Of a DNA stretch of 64,000 nt, positions 16,703-25,348 are shown piece after piece. The position numbers were made by a program, and so were the translations under genes. Source of the stretch: Candidatus Thorarchaeota archaeon (GTDB taxonomy: Archaea > Asgardarchaeota > Thorarchaeia > Thorarchaeales > Thorarchaeaceae); assembly GCA_004524595.1 (NCBI GenBank), contig SDOA01000004.1, positions 1 to 64,000 on the forward strand, written 5' to 3'. Each line of letters starts with the position of its first letter. Positions within the stretch are counted from its first letter, which is position 1. A model generated the notes under the pieces. It worked only from the letters and a program-made list of their open reading frames with translations. It searched no databases and was not told where the DNA came from.

Positions 16703-18523
16703 ATGACAAATAATGCAGATTTCGTAAATGCAGAAACAAAAAATATCAACTATCAAAAACAAAGTAGAAAGAAGTTAGGATCATATTACACACCACAGAA
16801 TCTTGCCAATCTTATTGCATGGGAATCTTTGAATGCCTGGTTTACAAAACAATGGAGAGGACAAAAACAGCCTGACTCGTTCTCGGAGAGTGAGAAGAAA
16901 CACCTCTTGAAACAAATCAAACACATTAGAATTTTAGATCCTTCAGTCGGAGATGGCGCATTTCTAATTTCAGCTGCCGATTGGTTAGATAGAGTGCAGA
17001 TAAATCTTGGAGATAGACGTCCCCTTAAGAAAAGAAAAAGACAGATTGTTGAAACATCACTTTATGGAGTAGATATATCCTCTGAAGCTACAGAGTCTTG
17101 TAGAAAAAGACTCATCGAGTGGTCTGTTGGTAATGAAGAGGATTTTGTTCTTGGACAACATCTTGCTGACAAAATTTCCCAAGGAAATAGTCTGATTGGT
17201 CCTACAAGAAACAACGGAAGTAACCGCCAATACAAATCATCTTTCAACTGGTCTGAAAAGTATCCAGATGTGATGGGAAGACCAAATCCTGGATTTGATA
17301 TTGTTCTTGGAAACCCACCTTATGGTAATATCTTGAGTTATGAAGAACGAGAGTGCATAGAATCAGAGTATCCATTCATGGTGGGAAAGAATCGGAACGG
17401 AACGTGGAATAGTGCGGCGCATTTTATGGTTCGGTCAAAAATGCTTCTCAGAAAAGGAGGAGAACTCGCCTTATTAATTCCAAATAGCATACTTAGAGTC
17501 AATCAATTCAGTAAGACGCGAAACTTTCTACTTGATGAACTACGCCTTTGGAAGATAGTTGATGAAGGTAGTCCTTTTGATGATGTAATGCTAGAGATGG
17601 TGACTATATTTTGTGAAGCGATGGAACCAAAAGACTATGATAGCATCAACATTGAGTCAAGAAGACCTAACTATGAGCAAGATAATACAGTCCCTAGAAG
17701 TCTATTGAAGACTTGTAAGGTATTTCCAATTTATCACGATGATTTGTACTCCCAGTTGCTACAGAAAGGAAAACGCAACTTCATGACAGCCAGTAGAGGG
17801 AGAGATATCCCCAAGAGTCATGTGAAAAGGAAATCAACATCTAATCATTCAATCCCATATATTACAAGCGGCAGAAGTGTTCGTAGATATCATATCGATG
17901 AGAAATATCAAGTATATACTGATTCTTGGTTTATGAATGACCAGCGATTAAAGAAATCATTTGAAACAGAGCTTCTTGTTGCTACAAAGAATTTCAAGTA
18001 TCCACGATGTATTGTCAAACCAAAAGGCGTAGTCCATGGAGGAGGTATTGTTGAGATTAAACCTCATTCAGATGAGGTGAATAAGCGAGCATTGGGATTG
18101 ATTCTAAATTCACATCTGATCCAATATGTATGTACTAGGTACCTAACGAATTATTCCCAACTTACAACATGTCTGAATACAGGTATTTTAGAAGACCTGC
18201 CAATAATAGAACCAAAATATCCTGATGCCTATGAGATTTTATTTGATACTCTCTCTACTCTCCATTCAGACTTGAAACAGAATGAAGATTGTAGACAATT
18301 TTTGGAATGCCTCAGTAATGCTCTTGTATATGACCTCTATTTTGGCTCTAATGACTTCTTTCAAGAGAGAATTGCAACTCTTGTAGAAATTTTTTCTAAG
18401 GATGCTCATCCACGTTCACTCTGTAGAGCATTAAGAACTGAGTCGATAATCAGTTCTATTAAATCAATACGGAAAATACCTGACTTCCAAATTATAGAAA
18501 AAGAACTAGGTTCGGAAAGCTAG
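16703..18523 (+). CDS. Adenine-N6 DNA methyltransferase, Eco57I/TaqI-like, solitary
   Basis: A 606-residue class I methyltransferase. It shows GSYYTPQNLANLI (motif X-like), the AdoMet-binding LDPSVGDGAFLISA (motif I), and the catalytic FDIVLGNPPYGN (motif IV, NPPY, for N6-adenine). The C-terminal half (about 340-560) looks like a TaqI-type target-recognition domain. Type IIG fusions are near 1000 residues and carry an N-terminal nuclease; no PD-ExK domain is seen here and the flanking genes are not nucleases. It therefore looks like a solitary methyltransferase or the modification part of a split system. It is divergent from the M28-like gene. Confidence 0.88.
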   Translation: MTNNADFVNAETKNINYQKQSRKKLGSYYTPQNLANLIAWESLNAWFTKQWRGQKQPDSFSESEKKHLLKQIKHIRILDPSVGDGAFLISAADWLDRVQINLGDRRPLKKRKRQIVETSLYGVDISSEATESCRKRLIEWSVGNEEDFVLGQHLADKISQGNSLIGPTRNNGSNRQYKSSFNWSEKYPDVMGRPNPGFDIVLGNPPYGNILSYEERECIESEYPFMVGKNRNGTWNSAAHFMVRSKMLLRKGGELALLIPNSILRVNQFSKTRNFLLDELRLWKIVDEGSPFDDVMLEMVTIFCEAMEPKDYDSINIESRRPNYEQDNTVPRSLLKTCKVFPIYHDDLYSQLLQKGKRNFMTASRGRDIPKSHVKRKSTSNHSIPYITSGRSVRRYHIDEKYQVYTDSWFMNDQRLKKSFETELLVATKNFKYPRCIVKPKGVVHGGGIVEIKPHSDEVNKRALGLILNSHLIQYVCTRYLTNYSQLTTCLNTGILEDLPIIEPKYPDAYEILFDTLSTLHSDLKQNEDCRQFLECLSNALVYDLYFGSNDFFQERIATLVEIFSKDAHPRSLCRALRTESIISSIKSIRKIPDFQIIEKELGSES

Positions 18524-18543
18524 AACTGTCTCAGATACCGATG

Positions 18544-18551
18544 CTTATATA
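18544..18551 (+). promoter_or_regulatory. TATA box for the 18582 gene
   Basis: CTTATATA lies 31-38 bases before the ATG at 18582, implying a very short leader. Confidence 0.5.
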
Positions 18552-18581
18552 GAGATGAGAAAGTAACCATCAGGACCTAGA

Positions 18582-19190
18582 ATGGATGAAAATAAAGACT
18601 CTACTGAAATGGCTGAGGATCTTGTCGACGCAATCGATGAGGATGCAGAAGGTAATGAAGTCGATGATGGTCTTACTAAGAGGGAGAGGTCCATCGAAGT
18701 CAGCCGAGTACATGAGAGAGAGAAAAAAGCTGAAGAACTCCGAAAGCAGCTTAGGAAGCGGAAGCTGGGTCTTTTAAATTATAGATGGTCTGCAGGCATT
18801 CTCATCATTGGTGGAATCATAGCAATCATTACCAATTTTACTCAAGTGATGACAATGACAGAAGCGGTTCCATCAGAGGTAGGATTCAACAACTTCATCG
18901 AAGCCTTTTCAAGAACAGGAGGAGCTGTATATCTATTCCCTGCAGTTGCTGGAATAACTATGATTATCATTGGATATTTCGCATATACTACCCCAAGATA
19001 TACGTGGTTTTCTATTTTCCCAGCAATGTTATTAGCTTGGTCTGGAGCTACAGTTTATTTTCTGATAACATTCGCAGTTACAATACAAGAAGAGCTAACA
19101 GGCGAGATCTATGCAACCTTTGCGCCACTTCTCATGTTCATCATAGCAATGTTCAATATAATTGCAATCGTAGCAAGAGAGTATGAGTAG
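18582..19190 (+). CDS. Membrane protein with charged N-terminal domain
   Basis: A 202-residue protein. The first 65 residues are highly charged, acidic and then basic, probably an exposed helix or coiled coil (the stretch REREKKAEELRKQLRKRKLG lies within it). Four TM helices follow (about 70-88, 110-130, 137-155, 172-195). No family is recognised. A TATA box sits just upstream. It is convergent with the AK6-like kinase with one base between stops. Confidence 0.75.
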   Translation: MDENKDSTEMAEDLVDAIDEDAEGNEVDDGLTKRERSIEVSRVHEREKKAEELRKQLRKRKLGLLNYRWSAGILIIGGIIAIITNFTQVMTMTEAVPSEVGFNNFIEAFSRTGGAVYLFPAVAGITMIIIGYFAYTTPRYTWFSIFPAMLLAWSGATVYFLITFAVTIQEELTGEIYATFAPLLMFIIAMFNIIAIVAREYE

Positions 19191-19191
19191 A

Positions 19192-19761
19192 TTACTCGCT
19201 CAAATACTCGTCTAAACGACCCTCTTGCTCAAGCAACTCCATCCAGTCTATTCTACTTGGAGATGGCGTTTCCTGCATTATTTCCTCAATCAGCTTTGCT
19301 ACTTCAGGGGGAGATATCTCAGAGGTGTCAATCTCAAATACCTTTTCTTCTCTGAATGCATCAATTGCATCCATTTGACATACACCAAGAACTTCAGCTT
19401 CAATATTCTCCTGAACTTTTTCTTCCTTGTATCCACGCTCGGAAAGCCGTTTTTTTAGAACATCTGGATGAGTTCGCAAGACGAAGACCCATTCAACAGA
19501 TCTACTTGGAACAAGGTCAATGTAATGGCCTTCTATCACGAATCGCTTGCTTTTATCTTCAACTAGATCAATCAATGCATCCACAAGACAATCCTCATCT
19601 ATGATGCCTGTGTTTCTTGCTTTATCCTGAGCTGAGATGCAGCCTGATTCTTCTGCTAGTTCGCCAAGGGAAATAACTTCGACATGAAGTTTACTGCCTA
19701 GAACTTTCGCAACCTTTGTCTTCCCAGTTCCAGGAGTGCCACCAATTAGGATAACTGTCAT
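19192..19761 (-). CDS. AK6/Fap7-family adenylate kinase-like NTPase
   Basis: A 189-residue P-loop kinase. It has the Walker A GGTPGTGKTKVAKVLG at the N-terminus, the EGHYIDLVPSRSVEWVFVLR core typical of AK6 (human hCINAP, yeast Fap7), and RLSERGYKEEKVQENIEAE as the lid region. The eukaryotic members act both as adenylate kinase and as an ATPase in 40S ribosome maturation; the archaeal homologue binds ribosomal protein Rps11 (knowledge of the family). It is probably cytosolic and involved in small-subunit assembly. The C-terminal 35 residues are acidic. The ATG start is unambiguous. Confidence 0.93.
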   Translation of the reverse strand: MTVILIGGTPGTGKTKVAKVLGSKLHVEVISLGELAEESGCISAQDKARNTGIIDEDCLVDALIDLVEDKSKRFVIEGHYIDLVPSRSVEWVFVLRTHPDVLKKRLSERGYKEEKVQENIEAEVLGVCQMDAIDAFREEKVFEIDTSEISPPEVAKLIEEIMQETPSPSRIDWMELLEQEGRLDEYLSE

Positions 19762-19895
19762 AAAGCACTTGGGAGTGAATTACAAAATAAGCTTACTCGT
19801 GTTGAATTCAAAGGAGAAAATATTGAGTACCGCGTCATAATCCATAAAAGACGCATGAGTTGTCGTCAAAAACGAAACTAAACAAAGTGAAGACG

Positions 19896-20417
19896 ATGAT
19901 GACCGAAGCCTATGAGATTCGAGAATTTACCACAGAAGACATCAGGCAGGTAGTTATGATAAACAAAGAAACGCTTCCCGAAAATTATCCTGATCAGTTT
20001 TTCCTAGGCTTGCATTACCATGCCCCCAAAGCGTTCCTTGTAGCACAAATTGATAGTAAGGTTATAGGATATATTATGTGCAGGGTAGAGCGGGGCATCT
20101 CATCATTTGGTCGTCTTCCTGTTAAGAAAGGACATATTGTATCAGTTGCAGTTCTTACTGATATGAGACATAGAGGGATAGGAACTGCACTCATTAAGAG
20201 TAGTATGCAGGCTATGAAACAATATGGTGTAGACGAGTATTTTCTTGAGGTCAGAAAAGGAAACGAAGATGCAGTTTCTGTCTATGAGTCACTTGGTTTT
20301 ACTGTAAGGCGAGTCCTCAGAGGATACTATCGCGATGGAGAAGACGCTTACTTGATGGTCTGTAAAGCGGAAGGGACAACAGGTCCAGATTCCGAGGAAG
20401 GTTTTAGTAGTGAGTGA
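19896..20417 (+). CDS. N-alpha-acetyltransferase, RimI/ARD1-like (GNAT)
   Basis: A GNAT acetyltransferase of the archaeal RimI/Naa10 type: the acetyl-CoA pyrophosphate-binding RHRGIGTALI motif, VSVAVLTDMR before it, and LEVRKGNEDAVSVYESLGF after it are diagnostic. It transfers acetyl from acetyl-CoA to protein N-termini. The frame is open from a TTG at 19860, but the first residues do not align with the family, so I use the ATG pair at 19896. Its stop overlaps the GTG start of the DUF89 gene by 8 bases, so the two are translationally coupled. Confidence 0.9.
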   Translation: MMTEAYEIREFTTEDIRQVVMINKETLPENYPDQFFLGLHYHAPKAFLVAQIDSKVIGYIMCRVERGISSFGRLPVKKGHIVSVAVLTDMRHRGIGTALIKSSMQAMKQYGVDEYFLEVRKGNEDAVSVYESLGFTVRRVLRGYYRDGEDAYLMVCKAEGTTGPDSEEGFSSE

Positions 20418-21327
20418 TCCAATTCAAGTTCCACTCATTCCTGACTGTGCATCCTGTATTGTGGGGAGTCTAAAAATCCTGGTGCCATTACTTTCAGAAA
20501 ATGAGTCTGAACAGGCAGAATATTTCGCACTATCTTTTCGAATGCTGGCAGAAGGGTACGAGGAGAGGCTCGAACCAGCTCCACTCTCTGTAAAGATTTA
20601 CAGAGAACTCTACACAAGAGCTGATGTCAGAGACCCATATGCAGAAATCAAGAGGATTAGTAAGGAAGCTGCCTTGAGAGCATTGCCTGTGATTGAGCAG
20701 CGCATCGAATCGCTTAAGGATTATCACAAACTTCGTGCTTGTATAGCAGCAGCCATAGCTGGGAATGTAATTGACTTCAACACAGCAGGTCATGACCCAG
20801 ACCTCAGCCGCTTAGTTGAGGTATTCGATGAGATAATGACGGAAGGATTTGCTATTGATGCGTCAGATTCACTCTGGAGGTCTCTGAGCACAAGAGCAGG
20901 GAATTTATTATTTCTCGCAGATAATGCAGGAGAAGTGATACTGGATATTCCGCTCCTTAGATTTTTAAGGGATATGAAGTGGTCTGTGACCTTTGTTGTC
21001 AAAGGACAGTCAATGATAAACGATGCAACTCATGAGGATGTAGAAGGAACAGAGATTGAAGAGCTAACTACAGTCGCAGATACTGGAGCTTGGGCTCATG
21101 GTATACCTATCAAAGATGTCAGTGAAGAATTTCTTGAGTTGGTCAATGTAAGTAATCTTGTTATTTCAAAAGGTCAAGCGAACATAGAAACATTTCCAGA
21201 GATCCAGAGGAAATTCAAAGTGGAAACCTATTACATTACACGTGCAAAATGCCCTCACATATCTCAGGTCATAGGAGCGAAAAAAGGTGACAGCGTCATT
21301 GTGATGCGGTCCCAAAGTAACGTTTAA
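20410..21327 (+). CDS. DUF89/ARMT1-like damage-control phosphatase
   Basis: A 305-residue DUF89 protein. The N-terminal CxxC (DCASC), the central metal-binding ADNAGEVILDIPLL and KGQANIETF blocks, and the C-terminal CPHIS segment match the archaeal subfamily. DUF89 proteins are metal-dependent phosphatases thought to remove damaged or overflow phosphometabolites (family knowledge); the substrate here is unknown. The GTG start lies inside the end of the acetyltransferase gene. Confidence 0.9.
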   Translation: MSDPIQVPLIPDCASCIVGSLKILVPLLSENESEQAEYFALSFRMLAEGYEERLEPAPLSVKIYRELYTRADVRDPYAEIKRISKEAALRALPVIEQRIESLKDYHKLRACIAAAIAGNVIDFNTAGHDPDLSRLVEVFDEIMTEGFAIDASDSLWRSLSTRAGNLLFLADNAGEVILDIPLLRFLRDMKWSVTFVVKGQSMINDATHEDVEGTEIEELTTVADTGAWAHGIPIKDVSEEFLELVNVSNLVISKGQANIETFPEIQRKFKVETYYITRAKCPHISQVIGAKKGDSVIVMRSQSNV

Positions 21328-21429
21328 AAACATAAATTCCCCCGAAGTGCTTGTACAGTTTTATCTAAACTGGTCAGCTTAGTGCAATTTCTTTGTACTA
21401 ATATGGTCAGTAAAAGGAGGAACTAATTA

Positions 21430-23073
21430 ATGAGTCAACAGGTACCAGTGCTAGTATTAAGAGAAGACACAGAGCGAACACGCGGCCGTGACGCTCAGAG
21501 AAATAATATCATGGCTGCCATTGTGATTGCCGAGGCAGTAAAGTCAGCTCTTGGTCCAAAGGGAATGGATAAGATGCTTGTAGACAGTTTCGGAGACATA
21601 ACGGTTTCTAACGATGGAGCAACTATCTTGAAAGAGATGGATGTTGCTCACCCAGCTGCAAAGATGGTCATCGAAGTCGCAAAGACAGTCGATGACGAAG
21701 TTGGCGATGGCACAACTACTGCTGCTATATTAACTGGCGATCTCTTAAAGCAGGCTGAAACACTCTTAGACCAGAAGATTCACCCAACAACCATAATTAG
21801 CGGGTATAGAAAGGCTGCCGCTAAATCCCTGGAAATCATTGATTCTGTATCAGAGTCCGTGGATCCAGCATCTGCCGATTACAAAAAGATCCTCACAGAT
21901 GTTGCAAGAACCTCAATGTCTAGTAAGTTTGTATCCGGAAATCGAGATACTCTTGCAAAGACTGTTGTTGACGCAGTTCTAGCAATTGCTAAAGACCTTC
22001 GAGAAGGTGAGGAACTTGATGTCGAGAACATTCCACGTCAGAAGCAAGTAGGAATGACTGTAGACAGAACAGAGTTAGTAAAAGGTCTAGTTCTTGACAA
22101 AGAGATTGTTCACCCGACTATGCCTAAGAGGGTTGAGGGAGCAAAGATTCTATTGATTGAGTCGGCTCTTGAAGTTACCAAAACAGAGTTTGATGCTAAG
22201 ATATCTATCTCAGACCCTTCAAAGATGACAAGCTTCTTGGATGAAGAAGAGCGCATGTTGAAGAACATGGTAGACAAGATTATCGCATCAGGAGCCAATG
22301 TTGTGATTGCCCAGAAGGGTATCGACGACGTTGTCCAACATTACCTTGCCAAGGCAGGAATCATGGCAGTACGTAGAATCAAGAAATCAGATGTCGAGAG
22401 AGTCCATAAGACCACTGGAGCATCCATTGTATCCAATATCAAGAACGTAACTGCATCAGACCTAGGAAAAGCCAAGCTCGTTGAGCAGAGAGAAGTCGCA
22501 GATGACAAGATGCTCTTCATTGAAGGAACACCTAAGTCAAGCGTCGTAACTCTTCTTGTTCGCGGAGGAACTGACCACATAGTTGATGAAGTGGACCGTG
22601 CATTGAATGATGCCCTTCATGTTGTCAAAGATGTCGTTACACATCCACAAATCACTTATGGTGGTGGATCTCTTGCTGCAGAGATATCAAAACAACTCCG
22701 TGATTATTCGACGACACTAGAGGGTAGAGAACAATATGCAGTCAATTCCTTTGCTGATGCTATTGAATCCCTACCAAACACCCTTGCAGAGAATGCAGGA
22801 CTTGACCCTATCGATATCATTGTGAACCTTCGAAAAGCACACACAGACGGGAAGGTTAATCACGGAATTGATATCGAAAAAGGTAAAGTTGATGACATGA
22901 AGAAAGCTCGTGTTGTTGAGGCAGCTATTGTCAACAGACAAATTGTGATGTCAGCTGCTGAAGCTGCACAAATGATCTTGAAGATTGACGATGTCATCAG
23001 TTCTAAGGGTGGCCCAGGAATGGGTGGCGGTGGTGGTCCCGGCGGCGATTATGACGGCGGCGACGACGAATAG
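21430..23073 (+). CDS. thsA: Thermosome subunit (group II chaperonin)
   Basis: A 547-residue ATP-dependent protein-folding chaperonin that builds a double ring in the cytosol. The ATP-binding and catalytic motifs are all present: [44 protein letters not shown], and the C-terminal [15 protein letters not shown] region. The Gly-rich tail with a DDE end is typical of CCT/thermosome. An AAAGGAGG Shine-Dalgarno stands upstream of the ATG, among the strongest in the window, in line with high expression. It is followed after 36 bases by the HhH-RpoK gene, with a terminator after that, so the two look co-transcribed. Confidence 0.98.
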   Translation: MSQQVPVLVLREDTERTRGRDAQRNNIMAAIVIAEAVKSALGPKGMDKMLVDSFGDITVSNDGATILKEMDVAHPAAKMVIEVAKTVDDEVGDGTTTAAILTGDLLKQAETLLDQKIHPTTIISGYRKAAAKSLEIIDSVSESVDPASADYKKILTDVARTSMSSKFVSGNRDTLAKTVVDAVLAIAKDLREGEELDVENIPRQKQVGMTVDRTELVKGLVLDKEIVHPTMPKRVEGAKILLIESALEVTKTEFDAKISISDPSKMTSFLDEEERMLKNMVDKIIASGANVVIAQKGIDDVVQHYLAKAGIMAVRRIKKSDVERVHKTTGASIVSNIKNVTASDLGKAKLVEQREVADDKMLFIEGTPKSSVVTLLVRGGTDHIVDEVDRALNDALHVVKDVVTHPQITYGGGSLAAEISKQLRDYSTTLEGREQYAVNSFADAIESLPNTLAENAGLDPIDIIVNLRKAHTDGKVNHGIDIEKGKVDDMKKARVVEAAIVNRQIVMSAAEAAQMILKIDDVISSKGGPGMGGGGGPGGDYDGGDDE

Positions 23074-23109
23074 AAAGAGTCAAACGTAGAACAAAATCAG
23101 GTGTAGCTC

Positions 23110-23775
23110 ATGTCAGACGGCTCCGAAAAGAAAGATAATGAATCAGAAGAAGCTCTAACTGTGGAAGAGATTGTAGCACTTCTTGCAAACATTCCAGGTG
23201 TTGGACCCAAGACAGCTGAAAAGCTTGCAGAAGCAGGTTATGATACCATAGAAAAGATAGCTAAGGCTGAAAAAGAAGCACTAGCAGCTGCTGTTTCTGG
23301 TCTCAGTGTACCAAAAGCAGAAGCAGTTATTGGAGAAGCATTCGATCTTCAAGAGAAGATTGAGTCAGGAGCCGTTGACTTGAGCGGTAGAGCCAAGTCA
23401 AAACGAAAGAAGGCACCAGAACCAGAACCTGAAAAGCACGAACTCCCAGCTATCGAGGAAATAGTTCAGGCTGAAGAGAGGAAGAATCTTGTTACTGGTT
23501 ATGATCAGGACAAAGCCTCTGTTGGTGTCAATATTGGACCGAAGTGGTTGACAAAGTACGAGAAGGCAAGAATCATTGGCGCTCGCGCACTTCAGATATC
23601 AATGGGAGCTCCAATTTTAATTGATGTATCTAACAATCCTAAAGGACGATTTGCATTCGCTGAAGCTGAGCTTCAAGCAGGCATACTCCCGATGACAGTT
23701 CGAAGAACTCTACCCACAGGTGAGTTCGAAGATATTCCATTGTCAACACTACTAAAGTATACGAGGTTGGACTAG
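23110..23775 (+). CDS. rpoK: RNA polymerase subunit K (Rpb6/omega homologue) fused to an N-terminal HhH domain
   Basis: A 221-residue protein. Residues about 145-205 are a clear RpoK: LTKYEKARIIGARALQISMGA, AEAELQAGILPMTVRR and the end LPTGEFEDIPLSTLL. RpoK binds and stabilises the large subunit of RNA polymerase. Archaeal RpoK is normally 60-100 residues. Here about 140 extra residues precede it: an acidic start, a Rad51-N/HhH-type helix-hairpin-helix (LANIPGVGPKTAEKLAEAGY, about 20-77), and a Lys/Glu/Pro-rich linker (95-125). HhH domains bind DNA non-specifically. The gene lies between the thermosome and a strong hairpin terminator. Confidence 0.92.
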   Translation: MSDGSEKKDNESEEALTVEEIVALLANIPGVGPKTAEKLAEAGYDTIEKIAKAEKEALAAAVSGLSVPKAEAVIGEAFDLQEKIESGAVDLSGRAKSKRKKAPEPEPEKHELPAIEEIVQAEERKNLVTGYDQDKASVGVNIGPKWLTKYEKARIIGARALQISMGAPILIDVSNNPKGRFAFAEAELQAGILPMTVRRTLPTGEFEDIPLSTLLKYTRLD

Positions 23776-23800
23776 TTCCAACCTCTTTTACTTATTTTTT
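23763..23800 (+). terminator. Hairpin terminator of the thermosome-rpoK unit
   Basis: A 9-bp perfect stem (GAGGTTGGA at 23763-23771 with TCCAACCTC at 23777-23785) has a 5-base loop that spans the stop codon. A T-rich run follows. Confidence 0.7.
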
Positions 23801-23867
23801 CAATGGTCATCATAACACCCCTTAAAAGCATAAGTTGTATTCCTATTTACTCTAAGTGGTGAATTGA

Positions 23868-25187
23868 TTGCAGGAGCTATTTGCTAGCGGAGATCTCATT
23901 GTAAAAGCACTCATTGGTTTTGTTGTTGGTGCTCTGATTGGTCTAGAACGACAAAAAAAGATGGAGGGCGAGAGAACAGCAGGCGTGAGATCATTTGGAC
24001 TGCATAGTCTCCTAGGGGCAATGGCTGCTTATATTTCAGATATAACAGCAAATCCAATCATACTCATCTATGGTGTAGCAATCTCACTAATCCTAGTGAC
24101 CTTCCAGGTTTATTACAAGCTCTTTAGAACAATGGGAAGAGGACTTACAACTCCATTAGTTTTTTCAATGTCATTCATACTAGGTGTGCTTGTTGGATAT
24201 GATACACCGCTTCCTGGACAACTATTTGGAATCCTCTCTATCTTTTCCATGACTGTGTCATTTCTTGTCTTTCTTGTTCTTGGATTCAAGGAAGAACTAG
24301 CACATGCAGTAGAAGTAATTACCAGAGAAGAAATGATCAGTGCGGTCGAATTGGGAGTCATCATTCTCTTTCTATGGCCTCTTATACCGAATACCATCCA
24401 GATTGGAAATATCACCTTCCCAGCGTTCCAGACATATTTCCTTATTGTACTCTTGTTAGCAGTCAGCTTTGCAAACTATATTCTTGTGAAGAAATACAAG
24501 GACAGAGGGATTTATTTCTTCGGTCTTTTTGGAGGTCTTGCGAATAGCGAAGCTGCAGTTTCAAGTGTAACAGATTTCTATGTCAGTGAAGGAAGGAAAG
24601 GTGCAAATAGAATTAGTCTCTCTATCAATTTAGCCAACGTTGCAATGGTCTTAAGAAATGGATTACTTCTCCTTATCATCGATTCTACATTACTGCTATT
24701 AAGACTCTATATTATTCCAATAGTGATCCTCATCGTCTTCAGTATGATTAGAATCATCCAAGAGAATTCCCCAGAGCACAAGAGTGAAGGACAAATCTTT
24801 GATTCTAAACTAGTCTCTCCCTTTGAATTTGGTCCTGCAATTCGTTTTGGAGCCATTTTTGCTGGAGTATATCTGATACAACTCTTCTTAGCAGACACAT
24901 TAAGTGGAGCTGGGTTGATAATTGCAGCACTTATTGGTGGTTTTGTTTCGGCAGGGGCTATTGTTGCTAGCTCTGCAGCTGTCTTCATCGTGAATCCAGC
25001 ATTATATCAAGATGCAGCTATTGCCATCATAATTGCTACTGTGATTTCAGTTATAAACAAGACAATCTATGTATATCTTGCAGACAGAGAAACCAAGCTC
25101 TTGAAGATAGTGACAAGAGATTCAGTGATTATTGCTCTTCTTATCATTTTGTATTTGATCTTCTTCATCTTCGGATTCATTACATAG
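23868..25187 (+). CDS. MgtC/SapB plus DUF4010 membrane protein
   Basis: A 439-residue polytopic membrane protein with about 13 TM helices. The N-terminal part carries the MgtC/SapB signature (GFVVGALIGLERQKK followed by GVRSFGLHSLLGA); the C-terminal half is the DUF4010 domain (GLFGGLANSEAAVSSVTD and GAIVASSAAVFI). MgtC proteins are linked to Mg2+ stress and to modulation of ATP synthase in bacteria; the archaeal role is unproven. The start is a TTG, with the true start possibly a few codons away. It is a stand-alone gene. Confidence 0.88.
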   Translation: MQELFASGDLIVKALIGFVVGALIGLERQKKMEGERTAGVRSFGLHSLLGAMAAYISDITANPIILIYGVAISLILVTFQVYYKLFRTMGRGLTTPLVFSMSFILGVLVGYDTPLPGQLFGILSIFSMTVSFLVFLVLGFKEELAHAVEVITREEMISAVELGVIILFLWPLIPNTIQIGNITFPAFQTYFLIVLLLAVSFANYILVKKYKDRGIYFFGLFGGLANSEAAVSSVTDFYVSEGRKGANRISLSINLANVAMVLRNGLLLLIIDSTLLLLRLYIIPIVILIVFSMIRIIQENSPEHKSEGQIFDSKLVSPFEFGPAIRFGAIFAGVYLIQLFLADTLSGAGLIIAALIGGFVSAGAIVASSAAVFIVNPALYQDAAIAIIIATVISVINKTIYVYLADRETKLLKIVTRDSVIIALLIILYLIFFIFGFIT

Positions 25188-25348
25188 AGAAGAAAATATC
25201 TAACGCAAAACTTAAGACATGACTACGGTGACAAGACGTTGGTGACAAACGTGAAAGATGGTGGATTTGTTCATCAGAAGTATCAGTAGATTTAGTGATA
25301 TCTCTGCCGCCAATGACTGTTGCCGGAATGAATTTTGGAGGAATTCAA

